A stretch of 64,000 nt of DNA from Cerasicoccus arenae (GTDB lineage Bacteria > Verrucomicrobiota > Verrucomicrobiia > Opitutales > Cerasicoccaceae). Under the pieces are notes generated by a model that worked only from the letters and a program-made list of their open reading frames with translations, was not told the origin of the DNA and did no database searches. The translations under genes and the position numbers were made by a program. Positions within the stretch are counted from its first letter, which is position 1. The number at the start of each line of letters is the position of its first letter. The stretch covers positions 80,420-144,419 of the forward strand of contig NZ_BMXG01000011.1 of assembly GCF_014651635.1 (NCBI RefSeq). The letters run 5' to 3'. Below, piece after piece: positions 42,000 to 50,723 of this stretch.

Positions 42000-43994
42000 A
42001 TGAAACTATCCCTTTTGGACTGGTGCATCGTTGGTGGATTTCTCGCCTTTCTGATTGGCATGGCCTACATGGCGCAGCGGTACACGCGAAGCGTATCTGA
42101 CTTTCTGGCCGCCAACCGATCAGCGGGCCGTTATCTGCTCACGTTGGCCGATGGTATGGCAGGATTAGGAGCAATTGCGGTCATTGCGAATTTCGAAAAA
42201 TTCTATCAGGCTGGTTTTGCTGCTAGCTGGTGGGGGCTCATGATGGCTCCGTTGGGTATGGTTGCAGCGCTTTCTGGCTGGGTCGCGTATCGTTATCGTG
42301 AGACTCGGGCCATGACAATGGCTCAATTTTTTGAGATGCGATACAGTCGACGATTTAGAATCTATGCTGGCATATTGGCTTGGGTTAGTGGGGTGTTGAA
42401 CTATGGCGTGTTCCCAGGCATTACGGCGCTATTTCTTATTCATTTCTGCGGCCTTCCCGAGTCTTTCGTATTGCTGGGCGTTACATTCAGCACTTTGCCG
42501 TTTATCATGGCAGTCATGCTGAGCATTGCTGCCTGCTTTACACTATTTGGCGGTATGATCGCCGTGATGATTACTGACTTCTTTCAGGGGCAATTCGTGA
42601 ACATTGTGTTTCTGCTCATCATGGGGTTGCTCCTGTGGAACATTAGTTGGAGTGACATCATCTCGACTTTGGAGACCGCGCCAAAGGGAAAGAGTCTGCT
42701 AAACCCATTTGACCAAGGTGAAATTAAAGATTTCAACTTCTGGTTCTTCGCAATCTTTGGATTCAAAATATTCTACAATCGTCTCGGTTGGCAGGGATCC
42801 CAGGGCTATTTTTGTGCTGCGAAGTCCCCCCATGAGCAGAAGATGGCTGGCGTATTGGCCGAATGGCGTAGTGGCGTGACTTATCTGATGTTCCTGATTA
42901 TGCCCATCTGCGCTTACGTAGTGTTGCATCATGATGGTTACTCGGCAATTGCCGATGAGGCTCAGGCGGCAATTCATCAGATTGACGATCTTCAGACACA
43001 AAAGCAGATGCTTACGCCCATGGTGATGAGCCAACTTTTTCCCGTTGGCTTAATTGGATTATTCGCTGCTGCCATGATTGCCGCGGCGATTTCTACTGAC
43101 GATACGCAATTGCATTCTTGGGGCAGTATTTTCATACAAGATGTCGTCTTGCCTTTTCGTAATAAGCCGTTCACACCAAAGCAACAATTGCTGTTGTTGC
43201 GATTATCAGTGGTAGGCGTTGCGTTATTCGCATTTTTCTGGAGTTGGTTTTTCCCACTAAGGGATTATCTTTTTATGTACATGCTGCTTACTGGAACCAT
43301 CTATTTAGGAGGTTCTGGGGCAGTTATCATCGGCGGCTTGTATTGGCGGCGAGCGACAACTCAAGGCGCTTGGATATCGATGACAGTGGGGTTGATTATT
43401 GGCGCGGCCGGGATAACTCTGCAAGCAGTTTGGACTTCTGTGCCAGCATTTGTTGAGCTTACGCCTGAGTTTCCGCTTAATGGAGCATGGCTTGCAATGA
43501 TTGCCTATGTTTGCTCAATTATTTGTTTCGTGGGAGTTTCATTGTTAACCTGCAAACAGCCCTTTAACTTGGAGAAAATGCTTCATCGCGGAGAGTATGC
43601 TTTATCGGATTCGAGAGTTGCAGGAGACAACTATAAGGGCGGTGGGCTAGTCGGCCGGCTTATCGGATTTACGGAAGAATTCACACGTGGGGATCGCATT
43701 ATTTACCGCCTGAAGGTGTCTTGGACCATGTTCTGGTTCATCTGTTTCATTGTTGGGACGGTGATCGGGCTGACGGTAGGGATTTCTAATCGAGTCTGGG
43801 GACATTGGTGGCTGTTTACTGTAATTCTTGGCGGCGTGGTAGGTGCAATTACAGTTGTTTGGTTTTTGATCGGGGGCACGAAAGATCTTTTTGAGTTATT
43901 CCGCATTCTCAAACAGGCGAAACGTAAATCTGCTGACGATGGTTCGGTGCACGAATTTGATGAGCACCGCAATGACCACGACGTTGCGCCATGA
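42000..43994 (+). CDS. Sodium:solute symporter (SSS family)
   Basis: The protein has 664 residues and about 13-14 membrane segments. SSS features are LLDWCIVGGFLAFLIGMAYMAQRYTRSVSDFLAANRSAG at the head, MTMAQFFEMRYSRRFRIYAG, GGMIAVMITDFFQGQF, and AAMIAAAISTDDTQLHSWGSIFIQD (the Na2-site Ser/Thr region). A C-terminal extension with two more helices ends in a charged tail. It probably imports a monosaccharide or short oligosaccharide released by the beta-helix enzymes. It starts the transcript that continues into the DNRLRE gene, directly under operator 2. Confidence 0.85.
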   Translation: MKLSLLDWCIVGGFLAFLIGMAYMAQRYTRSVSDFLAANRSAGRYLLTLADGMAGLGAIAVIANFEKFYQAGFAASWWGLMMAPLGMVAALSGWVAYRYRETRAMTMAQFFEMRYSRRFRIYAGILAWVSGVLNYGVFPGITALFLIHFCGLPESFVLLGVTFSTLPFIMAVMLSIAACFTLFGGMIAVMITDFFQGQFVNIVFLLIMGLLLWNISWSDIISTLETAPKGKSLLNPFDQGEIKDFNFWFFAIFGFKIFYNRLGWQGSQGYFCAAKSPHEQKMAGVLAEWRSGVTYLMFLIMPICAYVVLHHDGYSAIADEAQAAIHQIDDLQTQKQMLTPMVMSQLFPVGLIGLFAAAMIAAAISTDDTQLHSWGSIFIQDVVLPFRNKPFTPKQQLLLLRLSVVGVALFAFFWSWFFPLRDYLFMYMLLTGTIYLGGSGAVIIGGLYWRRATTQGAWISMTVGLIIGAAGITLQAVWTSVPAFVELTPEFPLNGAWLAMIAYVCSIICFVGVSLLTCKQPFNLEKMLHRGEYALSDSRVAGDNYKGGGLVGRLIGFTEEFTRGDRIIYRLKVSWTMFWFICFIVGTVIGLTVGISNRVWGHWWLFTVILGGVVGAITVVWFLIGGTKDLFELFRILKQAKRKSADDGSVHEFDEHRNDHDVAP

Positions 43995-44036
43995 CTGCCG
44001 CTTATCATCTAAATTTTAAAACTGAAAAGGAGTGAA

Positions 44037-44702
44037 ATGAGAACCATGAGATTAATACAGTATTCCATTTACCTAAGCTTGTTGGCTTTGGTGCCATTAA
44101 TAGCAGACACTGAAATTTTGCCATACGCTGACAGAACCGTGTCTAAAAATACTCCGTTTACCGTGGCGGAGCCTTCACACGCATTGCGGGTATCGGCGCG
44201 TGGTGATCATGCGCATAAGACTTACCTTGTATTCGACTTGGGTGAGCTGGGGCACCGGGAAGTTGCGAAAATACGCGCCGCAAAACTATCCCTGACTACG
44301 CTTGAAAGCCACTATTTGATTGGTTACGCATCGGGGACTGTTTCGCTATCGGTATATGGCGTTAAAAGTGTAGTTAATGACCCGAATTTAGCCAAGATTA
44401 CCTGGGAGGATGCTCCGGCAAATGACATAGCGAGCCCCTCGCTTGTTTTGGATGGCAAAGCGGAATTATTGGCTACATTGGAAATCGACACTGGCAGCTT
44501 GAGCGGTGAAGAGGTCTTGCAGTGGACTGATGAGCGGTTGGTATCGTTTATTCAGCGGATTGGCTACGATAGCGATGATGCGATGTATCTGATGCTTGTG
44601 ATTGTTTCCGATGGGATGGTGCAAGATCCCGGCATCAATTTCTACTCAAACAAGGGTACTTCGCTCAGTGAGCGTGAGCCGAAGCTGGTTCTAAGTCCGT
44701 AA
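44037..44702 (+). CDS. Secreted DNRLRE/CBM96-like domain protein
   Basis: The protein has 221 residues with a signal peptide (about 1-23). A single DNRLRE-type beta-sandwich fills the rest: ADRTVSKNTPFTVAEPSHALRVSARGDHAHKTYLVFDL, AAKLSLTTLES, and the closing FYSNKGTSLSEREPKLVLSP. Relatives classed as CBM96 bind alginate or other acidic glycans. It is preceded by a clear AAGGAG (44027-44032), unusual in this window, and lies behind the symporter gene. Confidence 0.7.
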   Translation: MRTMRLIQYSIYLSLLALVPLIADTEILPYADRTVSKNTPFTVAEPSHALRVSARGDHAHKTYLVFDLGELGHREVAKIRAAKLSLTTLESHYLIGYASGTVSLSVYGVKSVVNDPNLAKITWEDAPANDIASPSLVLDGKAELLATLEIDTGSLSGEEVLQWTDERLVSFIQRIGYDSDDAMYLMLVIVSDGMVQDPGINFYSNKGTSLSEREPKLVLSP

Positions 44703-44725
44703 GCAAAGCGCGATATTCTAAAATG

Positions 44726-44755
44726 ATAAGCCTCGGTTAGTTCGCTGAGGCTTAT
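44726..44755 (+). terminator. Hairpin after the DNRLRE gene
   Basis: The arms ATAAGCCTC (44726-44734) and GAGGCTTAT (44747-44755) are perfect with a 12-nt loop. No real T-run follows, so termination is likely but weaker than at 41873. Confidence 0.55.
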
Positions 44756-44852
44756 TGCATTAATGGAGACCGCCGGGGTGTTCTCTACCAGCTATGAGGG
44801 TGTGACATTCGAGATCATATTGGGTTTCAAGTATGTTGAAGACATGTCAAAT

Positions 44853-44873
44853 TTATTGCTAATAAAGCAATAA
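44853..44873. promoter_or_regulatory. IclR-type operator candidate 3, TTGCT-AATAA-AGCAA
   Basis: Perfect 8-bp arms (TTATTGCT and AGCAATAA) with a 5-bp centre, 49 bp upstream of the lipoprotein gene start, the same distance as operator 2 from its gene. Confidence 0.7.
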
Positions 44874-44922
44874 TAATCTTGCCGCGTTCAAGTGTTCACG
44901 CAAGTATGGTTGTTGTTCAGCT

Positions 44923-47070
44923 ATGAACTTGAAAACAAGAATACCTTTTAAGATGTTTGCCCCCCCCCTTTGCCTTCGTTTGTTTCGAATACCTATTCTC
45001 GTGGTGTCACTGCTTGCTTTTTCCGGCTGCAAGAAAATCCCACTCGAAGAGGCCGTACAGCACGAAAGAGGGTCTACAGTTGTGCTGAAATCACCGGAAA
45101 ACCAGAGCCAAAGCTTCTCTACCATGCCGAGTTTTGTTTGGGATGAAGCGTCGGATGCGGAGCGTTACGAAATCGAAATTGCGCTTGATTCCGATTTTAA
45201 AGAACTGATTGATCGCGACGAAATCGTAATAGCGCATTATGTGGCTGATGCAGAGTTGCCTAGAGGCAAGCTATTCTGGCGTGTGCGTACTATTTATGAG
45301 AACGGTCTGTTTGGTGCTTTTTCTGAGGGTTCATTCACGATCAATGAGATCGTGAACATTTATGAAATTCCGGATGGCGCAAATACTTCTCAAATTGAGT
45401 TGGCCATCGCTGAGGCCGCCAAGGGTACACCGTCAATCGTACGTTTTGCACCTGATGGGAAATACCGCGTGGCACCGAGTAACTATGACTTAATCAGGCT
45501 GAGCCATGTCGAGAATATGATCATAGATGGACAAGGTGCAGAGTTGGTATTTATTGAGCCAGCCACCGGGTTGAGCTCATTAATTGATTGTCGTAATATT
45601 CTCATCAAAGACCTGACTGTGCGATTCGATCCGCTTCCATATTCCATTGGAATTGTGCAATCGGTGAATATGGAAACAGGGAAGTTCAGTATGGTGATGG
45701 AGAGTTCGGACATTCCAACTTTCGATGATGCCATTATGATGAAGCATTGGACATGGGGAGTCCTATTGGATTCGACGATCCCGGGAAAGTTGCAGGATGA
45801 TTCCCCATTAGTGGTTTCGACGCGCGAAAGGCAGGTTGAGGTGTCGGAGAACCAGGCCGGACTGGCAGTCTACACCTTGCAGTTGAAGTCGCCGCATGTC
45901 GCAAAATATTTTAGGCTGGGCAGTAAATACATTGTTTTTGCAAGGAGTAAGGGGCGCGGCTTAGTAAGGGTTGAAGGCGGTAGCGACATTGCCTTCCTCA
46001 ATATTATTAATTTTGGGGCTTCCGCCGGCCACTACACTAGTTTCGAGAGCTCTGGTTTAAAAGTTCTCCACTGCAAATCGCTGATACCCGATGGCGAATG
46101 GTTCGGTGGAAATGCGGATGGATTGCACGTTCGTTCCAATGATCTGGGCCCATGGGTTGAGGGTTGTAAGTTTGAAGGTCTTGGCGATGATGCAGTCGCG
46201 ATTTATTCAAAGGGAATCTTTCTCCTACAGCAGGATTCTCCAACCGAATTGAGGCTCGATACGAAGCTTTTCAATTTAAAGCCGGGACACAGTATTCGTA
46301 TTTATAATCCTCGTGATGGTGTGGTGGTTGTCGATCAAGTGACCATTGCCACGATTGTGCCTCAAGAACCCGGCGATGGTGGTTTGAATCAGGCACATTT
46401 TCTGGTTACATTGGATCAGCCGCTAAAGCAGCGTCTGTTTACTGGCGAGTCTGACCCATTACTCAATGACCAGATATTTAACCGATCGCTAGTTAACCGA
46501 AACTTTGCTGTACGGAATAATTTCTTTAAGCGTATTCGCCGCTTTGGTACGGTTGTGCGTGCGTTGAGCGGAGTTATTGAAAACAATGTGTATACTGAGA
46601 TTTCCAATATCCCAATTGTTCTTCGAAATGAGCCCGATCTCTGGCGAAATGGGTTAAATAGTGAAGGTATTCATATACTGAACAATACGATTTCTGACTC
46701 AGGCTTTGTGAATGGGAGTGAAGGAAAAGGTCAGATCAATGTGGTCATGTATAAAATGGGACATACTTTGGCGAATGGGCGTGACCATGCAGATATCATA
46801 GTTTCTGGGAACACCATTCACAACTGGCAGGAATACGGAATATCGATTCAAAATGCTCGTGGCGTACAGGTTACGGATAATCTCCTTTCGAGTGATGCTG
46901 ACGGATTTGACAACAGCCGGAAACACTTCGGAATTTATATAAATAACAGTGAGGGCGTTTTGGTTTCTGGTAATCGGTTTGATGATTCACGTCCACTTGA
47001 CGCAGAAATAGAGGTGGGCGATAACACCGAAAATGTAATCATCGAAACTGAGCTATTTCTCACGCATTGA
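44923..47070 (+). CDS. Beta-helix lipoprotein with N-terminal FN3-like domain (GH28-like active-site pattern)
   Basis: The protein has 715 residues. A lipoprotein signal ends at LLAFSGC (lipobox Cys about residue 36). An FN3-type domain follows (FSTMPSFVWDEASDAERYEIEIALD, ELPRGKLFWRVRT), then a parallel beta-helix with NADGLHVRSN and GLGDDAVAIYSKG, which resembles the Asp-containing NxD and GDD blocks of GH28. Late coils include NFAVRNNFFKRIRRFGTVVRA. It is presumably tethered to the outer membrane and cleaves or binds the target glycan. A C9 tract lies in the signal sequence. It is transcribed with the next beta-helix gene. Confidence 0.65.
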   Translation: MNLKTRIPFKMFAPPLCLRLFRIPILVVSLLAFSGCKKIPLEEAVQHERGSTVVLKSPENQSQSFSTMPSFVWDEASDAERYEIEIALDSDFKELIDRDEIVIAHYVADAELPRGKLFWRVRTIYENGLFGAFSEGSFTINEIVNIYEIPDGANTSQIELAIAEAAKGTPSIVRFAPDGKYRVAPSNYDLIRLSHVENMIIDGQGAELVFIEPATGLSSLIDCRNILIKDLTVRFDPLPYSIGIVQSVNMETGKFSMVMESSDIPTFDDAIMMKHWTWGVLLDSTIPGKLQDDSPLVVSTRERQVEVSENQAGLAVYTLQLKSPHVAKYFRLGSKYIVFARSKGRGLVRVEGGSDIAFLNIINFGASAGHYTSFESSGLKVLHCKSLIPDGEWFGGNADGLHVRSNDLGPWVEGCKFEGLGDDAVAIYSKGIFLLQQDSPTELRLDTKLFNLKPGHSIRIYNPRDGVVVVDQVTIATIVPQEPGDGGLNQAHFLVTLDQPLKQRLFTGESDPLLNDQIFNRSLVNRNFAVRNNFFKRIRRFGTVVRALSGVIENNVYTEISNIPIVLRNEPDLWRNGLNSEGIHILNNTISDSGFVNGSEGKGQINVVMYKMGHTLANGRDHADIIVSGNTIHNWQEYGISIQNARGVQVTDNLLSSDADGFDNSRKHFGIYINNSEGVLVSGNRFDDSRPLDAEIEVGDNTENVIIETELFLTH
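44960..44968. repeat. C9 homopolymer in the signal sequence of the beta-helix lipoprotein
   Basis: It encodes APP around residues 13-15, before the lipobox. A one-base change would switch the gene off by frameshift. Confidence 0.9.
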
Positions 47071-47102
47071 TAGTGTTTTTAAACAATAAATTTGGTATAA
47101 TA

Positions 47103-48848
47103 ATGATGCTTAAGAATCGTGTTTTTCAGCGAATGAAGTTTATTGTTTTTCTACTTTTGATCGCCTGCCATTTCAGCGCGGTGGCGGCGAGCGATTCGCC
47201 AGCCTTGCATGTCCAGGATTTTGGAGCCATGCCCAACGACAGTCTCTGCGATATGGGGGCGATTGATGCGGCTATTCATGCGGCGATTGAGCAAGGAGCT
47301 TCGCAACTAATTTTTGATGCAGGCGTCTACAACTTGCGTGAGACTGTTTCGGTTCCAGGATTCGGTCACGATAATTACATGGTGATTGATGGCGCAAAGG
47401 CTCTTGAGTTAGTTGGTGCTGTTGATTCGGAAGGACTCCCTGCAACGAGATTGGAGCGCAATATTATGCTGAGTAACGAGGCTAAGCCAGCCATTCAACT
47501 ACGCGTAAGAAATTGCCAAGGCTTGGCGTTGAAAAACTTTATCTTGTGTAATGATCCTCCCATGGGATCGACAGCGCGGGTAATCTCGGTGGATAAGGAG
47601 AAGGATCAGATAGTGGTCGAGGTGCTTCCGTCGTTGCCTGCATATGATGGCATGCGGGCTGCATCAGCTCATGCTTGGGATCAAGATACTGGTAAGTTGA
47701 AGCGCTTTGGCGCAACTCCGGCGGAAGCAACCTTGACGATCGGGTTGAATGTCAAGGCGTTCTGGGCCGTCGTGCCTGAGTCAAATGGCAGGCAGCTGGA
47801 AATGTCTGGAGCGGGCTTTGCCGAGCACCTAGAGCTAGGCGACTTGGTTAGCTGGCATCATAAGTCAACGGACGCATTCAACCAGATCGAAGTGCTGTAT
47901 TCTGAGGATATACTTTTTGAGAATATTAATCTGCCAAACGTTAGTAATGCGGGTATGCTTGCTGGTTATAACCGGAATATGACACTGAGAAAGATGCGGT
48001 TCGAACCGGAAAACGGTAACTTGGCAGTGGGCGGTCGAGATGGGATTCACTTGAGCAATACGATGGGCGAACTGCTTGTCGAAGATTGCTATTTCAAAGG
48101 TTTACGCATGGACCCGCTGGTGATTCGCAAGAGTTTTGGATTCATTGAAAAGGTTCGGCCAGGTGGCGTGATTGTGGTCAAAACGAATCTTAAAACAGCT
48201 GGCAACATTCCGCCTGGTGATTCGCTTCGTTTTTGGACGGGAGATGAGCCGCAAGATCGTGTGATTTTCAAAGTAGAATCGCTTTCCGATAAACTTTTTC
48301 TCTACAGCATCGAAGGTGAGCTACCGCAAGGAGTTCAGGTTGGCGGCGTGATCAGTTTTCAAAGCTATAGCCTTACTAAGGGAGTTGTGCGTGATTGTGT
48401 CTTTGAGGGGAATTTCGGTAGCGCGATTGTGAATTTTGAAGAAAATATCGTGATCGAAGACTGTGTTTTCCGTGACAATGCCTACCAAATTAAATTCGGA
48501 GCCAACTTTGTTTCTGGCGCGTTTGCCCGAAACGTCATTTTTCGGAATAACCGATGTGAAGATGTTAGCTGGGTTGATATTGCGCGGCGAGGACAGCCAT
48601 CCATTCTCATGATTCATTCGCTGAATCGCTTCTTTGAGAATCCGATGTATAATCAGTCGATTGAGATTTACGGGAATGTTTTTTGCAATCCAGATGGTCT
48701 CAGCGATGCAGTTGCCATAGATGTGCGCAACGCTGCCGATGTTTACATTCATGGCAACGTATACGAAGGTTTCGGGCGCTCAGTGAATGTTGATGAAGGG
48801 TCGACACGGAATATTCGAGTGGAAGGTGCCACGTCTTCTCCGATGTAG
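47103..48848 (+). CDS. Secreted beta-helix protein, paralogue of those at 38139 and 48860
   Basis: The protein has 581 residues from the ATG at 47103; the ATG at 47133 (MKFIVFLLLIACHFSAVAA, a clean signal peptide) is an equally good start. The helix opens LHVQDFGAMPNDSLCDMGAIDAAIHAA. It carries VVEVLPSLPAYDGM, GDLVSWHHKSTDAFNQIEVLYSEDILFEN and GGRDGIHLSNTMGELLVEDCYFKGLRMDPLVIR. All three blocks recur in the two paralogues at the same order and spacing. RDGIH and the following R-x-D are candidate catalytic residues. No CAZy family could be assigned with confidence; remote similarity to GH110-type helices is possible. Confidence 0.65.
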   Translation: MMLKNRVFQRMKFIVFLLLIACHFSAVAASDSPALHVQDFGAMPNDSLCDMGAIDAAIHAAIEQGASQLIFDAGVYNLRETVSVPGFGHDNYMVIDGAKALELVGAVDSEGLPATRLERNIMLSNEAKPAIQLRVRNCQGLALKNFILCNDPPMGSTARVISVDKEKDQIVVEVLPSLPAYDGMRAASAHAWDQDTGKLKRFGATPAEATLTIGLNVKAFWAVVPESNGRQLEMSGAGFAEHLELGDLVSWHHKSTDAFNQIEVLYSEDILFENINLPNVSNAGMLAGYNRNMTLRKMRFEPENGNLAVGGRDGIHLSNTMGELLVEDCYFKGLRMDPLVIRKSFGFIEKVRPGGVIVVKTNLKTAGNIPPGDSLRFWTGDEPQDRVIFKVESLSDKLFLYSIEGELPQGVQVGGVISFQSYSLTKGVVRDCVFEGNFGSAIVNFEENIVIEDCVFRDNAYQIKFGANFVSGAFARNVIFRNNRCEDVSWVDIARRGQPSILMIHSLNRFFENPMYNQSIEIYGNVFCNPDGLSDAVAIDVRNAADVYIHGNVYEGFGRSVNVDEGSTRNIRVEGATSSPM

Positions 48849-48859
48849 TAACGGGGCGT

Positions 48860-50542
48860 TTATGTGTCGTTGACTGTTATCGAATTCGTTGTTGATGCGT
48901 CGATGCGTATTCGCTGCTTTATGTTTTCATAGCGGTTGTCCGAGATTCGGACATCTCGTGCGGTCATTACGTCGATGCCGATATCAGAATTGCGGAAGGT
49001 ATTCTTGGTGATTTCGATGTCGTGGTTCAAGGGTAGTTCGAAACCGGCAGAGTGTACTCCAATGCAGCCACGGGTATTGTAGCGGGGAAAGAACCCACAG
49101 TTATCAAAATCACATTGCTCAATGCGAATATTGGTCGCGTGCCCGCCTTCTGCATGAGTTGGCATTTCTGCGCCAAGTAGAATGCCCGGGTTCATGGTAT
49201 TGCGATAGCGGTTGTTTCGTAGTTGTAGATTGTCGTATCGCGCTAGGTGGCCTGCGCCAGCGATATTGATGAAGTCTGAGTTTATGCAGACATATTGGTC
49301 GGCCTCCCAGCAGCGTACCGAACAAAGGCAGCTTTCTTGAGCGAAGCTTGGGAGTTTTTCTTTGAAGCGAATGCGATATAGGTGCCCGCCATGTCCGATC
49401 TCGACTTTTCCTTCGAGGCTGGAATTTTCCACCACACACGTTTGATGTATGGGTCCGTTATAGAATTCAATTAAGGTGTCTGGCAAAATGGGGGCGTAGG
49501 TGTATTTGCAGAAAAAAATGGCTTCTGTTTGATTGATGTGGTGGTGCAGGTAGAGCCAATTGCTGTGCATGTTTTGGCCATCCATACGTACGCCCTTCAC
49601 TTCGAGCCCGTCTACTTGGATTTGCCCACCGCATTTGAAGATTTTCCAGGCATCCCTCGGTCCGGTAAAAAGGCGATCCCCGTCTGGCCAAAATTTCACA
49701 GACTTTGCCGTGATATTTCGACAGCTTTCCGTGAGTAAGCAGAAGCCATTGCTGTTGTAAGTGCGCAAGTTCTTCAGTTGGAGATTGTCACAATGGCCAA
49801 TGTATATTTGGAAGTCGGTTTGAGCTCCTTGATGCCATGAGAGCAGTTCACCTCTGCTGAGCATTTCAACCATGCGTGTGTTGGTGATTTGAAATCTGTT
49901 GTTGCCGATGGATTTCCAGGAGGAACCCGCCCCATGACCGTAAGTAATGCTTTCGCCGATTAGGGTTTCGCCATTGGAGATCAAGCGGTTTGAACAGTAG
50001 GCACCCATGCCATCCCATGCTATGCATTCGGGCAGTATCTCGACGGTAACTTTTTCTGTTGTTTTATCGGTAACCAGACCTGATGCGGAGTAGGCGGGCT
50101 CACGGGTGAACGCCAGATTTTCTAATTGAAGGCCTGGGCTATTTTCACACCAAAGGATGGCAGGAAGAAACCCATGGTTTTTCTGATCATTCCAGCCAAC
50201 GAGTACGGTTGATGGTTGGCCTGCTGCATTCATCGCCCCGCAGAGTGCCATATCGTGCACATCATCAATGAGGATGTGGCACTCCTTTATTGGTTCGCTT
50301 CCCTTACTACCCGCATCGTGAATAATGCCATCTGTTACGTGGGTGATATGACTTTTCAAATAATACCGACCTGGCTCGAATTGAATGCGGCGTATCCCAC
50401 TACGCTTGGATTCCGATATTGCCTGACGAATGCCATGGGCTGAGTCTGGATCACCCGGATGTGTATATTCGCTAAGGTCGATGTAATTAGTTTCCGCGAC
50501 CTTATCTAGAAGGGGGGGGGCGATGTGTTCGGATGCTTCCAT
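48860..50542 (-). CDS. Beta-helix protein without signal peptide, third member of the local paralogue group
   Basis: The protein has 560 residues and starts MEASEHIAPPLLDKVAETNY with no export signal, so probably cytoplasmic. It shares VTVEILPECIAWDGMGAYC, RGELLSWHQGAQTDFQIYIGHCDNLQLKN and GPRDAWKIFKCGGQIQVDGLEVKGVRMDG with the proteins at 38139 and 47103. Here RDG-I-H is altered to RDAWK, so one of the proposed catalytic residues is missing or replaced. It is divergent from the IclR gene under operator 4. The G9 tract lies in codons 8-10. It may process imported oligosaccharide. Confidence 0.65.
   Translation of the reverse strand: MEASEHIAPPLLDKVAETNYIDLSEYTHPGDPDSAHGIRQAISESKRSGIRRIQFEPGRYYLKSHITHVTDGIIHDAGSKGSEPIKECHILIDDVHDMALCGAMNAAGQPSTVLVGWNDQKNHGFLPAILWCENSPGLQLENLAFTREPAYSASGLVTDKTTEKVTVEILPECIAWDGMGAYCSNRLISNGETLIGESITYGHGAGSSWKSIGNNRFQITNTRMVEMLSRGELLSWHQGAQTDFQIYIGHCDNLQLKNLRTYNSNGFCLLTESCRNITAKSVKFWPDGDRLFTGPRDAWKIFKCGGQIQVDGLEVKGVRMDGQNMHSNWLYLHHHINQTEAIFFCKYTYAPILPDTLIEFYNGPIHQTCVVENSSLEGKVEIGHGGHLYRIRFKEKLPSFAQESCLCSVRCWEADQYVCINSDFINIAGAGHLARYDNLQLRNNRYRNTMNPGILLGAEMPTHAEGGHATNIRIEQCDFDNCGFFPRYNTRGCIGVHSAGFELPLNHDIEITKNTFRNSDIGIDVMTARDVRISDNRYENIKQRIRIDASTTNSITVNDT
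50512..50520. repeat. G9 homopolymer (C9 on the coding strand) at codons 8-11 of the beta-helix gene
   Basis: It encodes APP in HIAPPLLDK. A slip would truncate the protein after about ten residues. Confidence 0.9.
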
Positions 50543-50574
50543 AAAGTTAATACTAGTATCAATTTAGCTTAAGA

Positions 50575-50592
50575 TTATTGCTTTATTAGCAA
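50575..50592. promoter_or_regulatory. IclR-type operator candidate 4, TTATTGCT-TTATT-AGCAA
   Basis: It lies in the divergent region between the beta-helix gene (33 bp from its start) and the IclR gene, consistent with control of both. A possible half-site TTTGCTATATATGAAA sits at 50698-50713, close to the IclR start. Confidence 0.65.
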
Positions 50593-50723
50593 ATCGTCAA
50601 CTGGCAAATGTTGTGTTGAATCGATTGCTCAGACTGGGGCTAGGCATTGGCTTCTGGCGGCTTGTCGATTTAGGTTGTGCTGGGCTAAGTCTAAAGATTT
50701 GCTATATATGAAATTTAATAAAA

